Assembly (NCBI RefSeq): GCF_000426625.1
Contig: NZ_KE384547.1
Span: 790,986-854,985 of the forward strand
Length of the DNA stretch: 64,000 nucleotides
Reading direction: 5' to 3'
Source: Psychrilyobacter atlanticus DSM 19335
GTDB lineage: Bacteria; Fusobacteriota; Fusobacteriia; Fusobacteriales; Fusobacteriaceae
Below the pieces are notes generated by a model. That model ran no database searches. It had not been told where the DNA came from and saw nothing but the letters and a program-made list of their open reading frames with translations. Positions 60,422 to 64,000 of this stretch are shown in pieces. The translations under genes were made by a program, and so were the position numbers. Every line of letters starts with the position of its first letter. Position 1 is the stretch's first letter.

Positions 60422-61667
60422 TTCTGATATGTCTGTCAAGTACCTTAGGCTCGATAGCTAGTTGTTTACCATCTAATAGTTTAGCTATTCCAAGGTGTTG
60501 TCTCTCTTCTTGACAGTGTTTGCAGTCACATTTATCTTCATATGGTTTTGGCTCTGTATATGTTGTGATAACTCCTTCAAAGTTTCTAAGAACAACTCTT
60601 TTTGGACTTTGAGAGATAATATATTGCGGCATAACAGGAGTCTTACCTCCACCACCAGGAGCGTCTACAACAAATGTTGGAATAGCGTATCCAGACGTAT
60701 GTCCACGAAGACCTTCAATGATCTCAATTCCTTTAGATACAGGAGTTCTGAAGTGTTCTAACCCTACTGAAAGGTCACATTGATAGATATAGTAAGGTCT
60801 TACTCTTATAGCTACTAGGTCTTGAACTAACTCTTTCATGATATGAGTACAGTCATTTATTCCTCTAAGTAAAACAGATTGATTTCCTAATGGGATTCCT
60901 CCATCAGCCATCAATTCACATGCAGCTTTAGAAGCAGATGTGATCTCATCTGAATGATTGAAGTGAGTATTTAACCAAACTGGATGGTATTTTTTCATCA
61001 TATTTACTAGTTCAGGAGTAATTCTTTGAGGTAATACAACTGGAGTTCTAGACCCGATTCTTACTATTTGAACATGTGGAATAGCTCTTAATCTTTTGAA
61101 GATATACTCTAATTTTTCATCTGAAATAAGTAGAGCGTCTCCTCCAGAAAGTAATACATCTCTGATTACAGGAGTTTTAGCGATGTAATCGATAGCTGTA
61201 TCTATTTTTTCCATTCCTAAAGCAGCGTCTGTTTGACCTGCAAATCTTCTTCTAGTGCAATGTCTGCAATACATAGAACACATATCTGTAACTAATAATA
61301 ATACTCTATCTGGGTATCTATGAGTAAGTCCTGGAACCGGTGAATCCTCATCTTCATGTAGAGGGTCATCTAGGTCAGCATCTGCCTTATGTACCTCAGC
61401 AGCTGTAGGTATTGCCTGTTGTCTTACAGGACATTTTGGATTTGTTGGATCGATCAATGTTAAATAATATGGAGTGATTCCCATTCTAAGGATAGAGTTA
61501 GCTGTTTTTACTCCCTCTTCCTCTTCTGGTGATAGGTCAAAATATTTTTTTAAATCTTCTAAAGTTTCAATTCTATTTCTTACTTGCCATTGCCAGTCAT
61601 TCCATTGTTCATCACTTACATTTGGAAATAATTCTTTTCTTCTGCTTTCGTAGTTTAAATTCATCAT
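60411..61667 (-). CDS. kamA: Lysine 2,3-aminomutase
   Basis: First enzyme of lysine fermentation, radical SAM and PLP, 418 residues. Cluster motif C130-x3-C134-x2-C137 (CSMYCRHC). The lysine side-chain amine is held by D298 (YQCDLSVG) and D335 (VDAPGGGGK), both present, unlike in the paralogue at 45060. A cysteine-rich C-terminal tail (CDCKHC) is as in clostridial enzymes. GGGGGG lies about ten bases before the start. It is the fourth gene of kal-kce-kdd-kamA. Confidence 0.97.
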   Translation of the reverse strand: MMNLNYESRRKELFPNVSDEQWNDWQWQVRNRIETLEDLKKYFDLSPEEEEGVKTANSILRMGITPYYLTLIDPTNPKCPVRQQAIPTAAEVHKADADLDDPLHEDEDSPVPGLTHRYPDRVLLLVTDMCSMYCRHCTRRRFAGQTDAALGMEKIDTAIDYIAKTPVIRDVLLSGGDALLISDEKLEYIFKRLRAIPHVQIVRIGSRTPVVLPQRITPELVNMMKKYHPVWLNTHFNHSDEITSASKAACELMADGGIPLGNQSVLLRGINDCTHIMKELVQDLVAIRVRPYYIYQCDLSVGLEHFRTPVSKGIEIIEGLRGHTSGYAIPTFVVDAPGGGGKTPVMPQYIISQSPKRVVLRNFEGVITTYTEPKPYEDKCDCKHCQEERQHLGIAKLLDGKQLAIEPKVLDRHIRNEH

Positions 61668-61694
61668 AATTTTGTTGCCCCCCCTTTTTATTTT

Positions 61695-62729
61695 TTATAC
61701 ATATAATTTTTCAAATAAGTTTCTGATAGTTTTAGATTCACGTATGATACCTAATGTAAGGTCAGCATGCCCCTTAGCGTATCCATTTCCTACGATCATT
61801 TGTACGTCTTTTCCTACACCTTCAGCTCCTAAAGCTGCTTTTGTAAATGATGTTGCCATAGAGAAGAAATAAACTACCCCATCGTCCTTTGTAATAAGGA
61901 TAGATGACATCTCTGTGTTAGCTACATTTACATTATTAATAACTACGTCACATACGTCGTCCCCTGTAATCTCCTTTACTTTTTCATAAACTTCAACAGG
62001 TTTAGTAGCGTCTGCGATAATTACATGGTGAGCTAGTTTCATATCTAATATTCTCTTTGCATTTTCTTCACTGTATTCAATTACGATAACTTTACCAGAA
62101 TCTCCAGCATTTACCATGGCTTGATAAGCACATAAAACACCAGATTTTCCACCTCCGCCGATGATACAAACTGTGTCACCTTCTTTAACTAATCTTTCTA
62201 CTTGAGCAGGAGCACCAGCTACATCCAGTGCAGCTAAAGCTAATTTTTCAGGGATATCTGTAGGTAAAACAGAGTAGATACCGGTTTCAAATAAAATAGC
62301 TTGTCCATCTATATCAACTTGGTCGTTAGATACATTTACATTGTTAATCTTATCAATCTTTAATGGTGTAAGGGATAATGAAACTAAGGTAGCTAATTTA
62401 TCTCCTACTTTTAAAGTTTTATCAGGAAAATCAGAACCGATCTCTTTAACAACACCGATCAACATTCCCCCAGATCCAGTTACTGGGTTTTGCATCTTTC
62501 CTCTCTCTCCTACAATCTCATTGATCATAGTAGTCATCTTATCTATATCTTTATTGCACGCATCTTTTATTTGTGTGAATGACGCTGAATCAATATTTAA
62601 TGTCATTACATCAAGTAATAACTCGTTATTTTTAATCTTCATTGTGTTATCAATTTTTACTGCAGCCTGTGGCATAGTTCCCATAGGTTCTATTACTCTG
62701 TGTGTTCCAAATGGACATCCTTTTATCAT
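61695..62729 (-). CDS. kdd: L-erythro-3,5-diaminohexanoate dehydrogenase
   Basis: Oxidatively deaminates 3,5-diaminohexanoate to 3-keto-5-aminohexanoate with NAD. 344 residues. It opens with GCPFGTHRVIEPMGTMPQAA, typical of Kdd, and the dinucleotide loop is IIGGGGKSGVLCAYQA. GGGGG precedes the ATG. It is placed between kce and kamA. Confidence 0.95.
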   Translation of the reverse strand: MIKGCPFGTHRVIEPMGTMPQAAVKIDNTMKIKNNELLLDVMTLNIDSASFTQIKDACNKDIDKMTTMINEIVGERGKMQNPVTGSGGMLIGVVKEIGSDFPDKTLKVGDKLATLVSLSLTPLKIDKINNVNVSNDQVDIDGQAILFETGIYSVLPTDIPEKLALAALDVAGAPAQVERLVKEGDTVCIIGGGGKSGVLCAYQAMVNAGDSGKVIVIEYSEENAKRILDMKLAHHVIIADATKPVEVYEKVKEITGDDVCDVVINNVNVANTEMSSILITKDDGVVYFFSMATSFTKAALGAEGVGKDVQMIVGNGYAKGHADLTLGIIRESKTIRNLFEKLYV

Positions 62730-62740
62730 TTTGCTCCCCC

Positions 62741-63556
62741 TTATAATCCTAATATAACTCTTGCTTCTGCTGGTGTTGCAATTTGTCTTCCGAGCTCCTT
62801 GGCAATCCTTACTACTTTGGCTACTAAGACACCATTAGATTCAGCCAAGACACCTTTTTCTAAATAGATGTTATCCTCAAAACCAACTCTTACATGACCG
62901 CCACTTATGATAGCTGCTGTAGCCAATGAAAATTCAAATCGTCCAAGACCGGCAACTGAATAAGTAGATCCGCAAGGTAAGCTGTCTCTTAAGAATAAGA
63001 AGTCTCTTAACTCTCCTCCGATTCCTCCATTAACTCCCATTACAAAACTAAAGTGCATAGGAGACTTGATGAATCCTTTTTTATTTAATCTAACAGCCAT
63101 TTCAATCATAGATTTGTCAAAACATTCCAATTCAGGTTTGACATTTCTTTCTATCATCTTTTCACCAAATTCTTTGATGGTATTTTCTGTATTAGTAAAA
63201 ACTTCGTCTCCGCCAAAATTTAAAGTCCCACAGTCTAATGTTGCCATCTCAGGGTGTAATTCTGTAGGCTGTAATCTTTCTTCATTGGTCATCCCCACAG
63301 CTCCACCGGTAGATGGTTGGACAATAACGTCTGGACATTTTTCCTTGATAGCGTCTATACATAGTTTAAATCTTTCTTTTGACTGGGTAGGAGTACCGTC
63401 ATCTTCTCTCACATGAAGATGTATGATACTGGCTCCCTCTATATATGCCCCGTATGCTTGCTCTACAATCTCTTCTACAGTATAAGGAACGTTAGGGTTG
63501 TGTTCCTTAGTAACTTCAGCACCACATATGGCAGCTGTTATGATTAACTTTTCCAT
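62741..63556 (-). CDS. kce: 3-keto-5-aminohexanoate cleavage enzyme
   Basis: Zinc enzyme of the BKACE (DUF849) family, 271 residues. It reacts 3-keto-5-aminohexanoate with acetyl-CoA to give acetoacetate and 3-aminobutyryl-CoA. The metal histidines are in IIHLHVREDDGTPTQ, and the C-terminal GGHVRVGFEDNIYLEKG carries the conserved glutamate. GGGAGG favours the second ATG (63556) over the first (63559). Confidence 0.95.
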   Translation of the reverse strand: MEKLIITAAICGAEVTKEHNPNVPYTVEEIVEQAYGAYIEGASIIHLHVREDDGTPTQSKERFKLCIDAIKEKCPDVIVQPSTGGAVGMTNEERLQPTELHPEMATLDCGTLNFGGDEVFTNTENTIKEFGEKMIERNVKPELECFDKSMIEMAVRLNKKGFIKSPMHFSFVMGVNGGIGGELRDFLFLRDSLPCGSTYSVAGLGRFEFSLATAAIISGGHVRVGFEDNIYLEKGVLAESNGVLVAKVVRIAKELGRQIATPAEARVILGL

Positions 63557-63621
63557 CATTGCCTCCCTTTTTTATTCTCTAAGAAAGCATAAATTAACTT
63601 TAAAAATTTAAATTACGCTTA

Positions 63622-63646
63622 TCTGGGTAAAGCGTCACGCTTTTAA
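63622..63646 (+). repeat. CTGG-flanked hairpin repeat, copy 5 with compensatory changes
   Basis: CTGGGTAAAGCGTCACGCTTT: the arms are AAAGCG/CGCTTT instead of GCAACG/CGTTGC, so both arms changed together and pairing is preserved around the same TCA loop. It directly follows the kal stop codon on the minus strand. Confidence 0.7.
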
Positions 63647-64000
63647 TTTCTTTGTTTATCTTTAGGTGTTACACAAGTTCCAGTGGCTCTGCAAACAACA
63701 ATTGGTTCTTCTAAGACTTCACAAGCAGAATCACTGATGTCAACTCTAGGAATGATAACCTTTCTAGCTTCAAAAACCATCCTTCTAGATGTGTTCCCGA
63801 CTTTTTCTATATAACCGACAGCCTCGATAAAATCTCCTGCATATACTGGAGCCATAAACTCAACGTTGTCATAGGCTTTAAATAATCCCTCGTCTCCATC
63901 TTGTCTGATGAGGAGCTCGGTAGCTACATCTCCAAATAAACCTAGCATTCTGGCACCATCTACTAAGTTACCCCCATAATGAGCATCGTGGGTACTCATC
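63643..64000 (-). CDS. kal: 3-aminobutyryl-CoA ammonia-lyase (5-prime end cut by the window)
   Basis: Hot-dog enzyme that removes ammonia from 3-aminobutyryl-CoA to give crotonyl-CoA. The visible 118 residues hold [36 protein letters not shown] and [16 protein letters not shown], all typical of Kal. An ATG lies at 63999, but the family usually has several residues before this point, so the real start is probably beyond position 64000. It leads the kam operon as far as can be seen. Confidence 0.93.
   Translation of the reverse strand, partial: MSTHDAHYGGNLVDGARMLGLFGDVATELLIRQDGDEGLFKAYDNVEFMAPVYAGDFIEAVGYIEKVGNTSRRMVFEARKVIIPRVDISDSACEVLEEPIVVCRATGTCVTPKDKQRN

Overview
The window reads as a chromosomal segment of a low-GC, Gram-negative (diderm) anaerobe, most likely a member of the Fusobacteriota (Ilyobacter / Propionigenium / Psychrilyobacter-like). 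The sequence evidence is an AT-rich genome with strong AGGAGG ribosome binding sites, outer-membrane proteins (a TonB-dependent receptor and a second beta-barrel), and a lysine-to-butyrate fermentation cluster with the accessory kamB/kamC genes that is typical of Fusobacterium and lysine-fermenting clostridia. The genus is inference.

Layout. 1-411: a cobalamin riboswitch facing off the left edge, then (412-7003) an HD-GYP c-di-GMP phosphodiesterase candidate, a YeiH-like exporter, an RluD-type pseudouridine synthase, a DUF559 nuclease-like gene, rnhB, yraN, a zinc ribbon gene, comF and an unknown gene. 7054-11820: a lipoprotein with a GH13 amylase fold but mutated catalytic residues, then tpiA and gpmI. 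11850-13302: an IS3-family element inserted in the loop of a bidirectional terminator. 13327-23481: an outer-membrane barrel gene diverging from a reorganised Pel-type exopolysaccharide operon (hydrolase, PelD, DUF2194 deacetylase-like protein, PelE, PelF, PelG) that ends with a Tyr-rich repeat lipoprotein. No recognisable pelB or pelC is present.

23571-28360: a cobalamin or iron-complex uptake region with an ABC ATPase and permease on the minus strand, a second cobalamin riboswitch, a BtuB-like receptor and a short PduO-like protein. 28373-44195: aromatic amino acid biosynthesis. trpEGDCFBA is preceded by a WWW leader peptide and attenuator. aroF-tyrA-aroB-aroA-aroC-pheA-aroE-aminotransferase is preceded by a second leader peptide (F-R-Y-W-Y) whose attenuator follows the same pairing logic. 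Dehydroquinate dehydratase and shikimate kinase are not in the window.

44202-52056: xpt under a guanine-type riboswitch, a KamA paralogue with the residue signature of glutamate 2,3-aminomutase, an Ogg2-type glycosylase, miaB, a CaCA exchanger, rho, a LysM/M23 peptidase and tRNA-Thr(GGT). 52122-64000, minus strand: kal-kce-kdd-kamA-kamB-kamC-kamD-kamE, then atoE-atoD-atoA and a MaoC-like hydratase. Together these carry lysine through beta-lysine, 3,5-diaminohexanoate and 3-keto-5-aminohexanoate to crotonyl-CoA and acetoacetate, with CoA transfer onto acetoacetate.

Most unusual signals: two related leader-peptide attenuators; a split Pel locus without its usual outer-membrane parts; a pseudo-amylase lipoprotein; five copies of a small CTGG-flanked hairpin with compensatory changes; a pair of about 57-nt structured intergenic elements; and the IS sitting exactly in a terminator loop.
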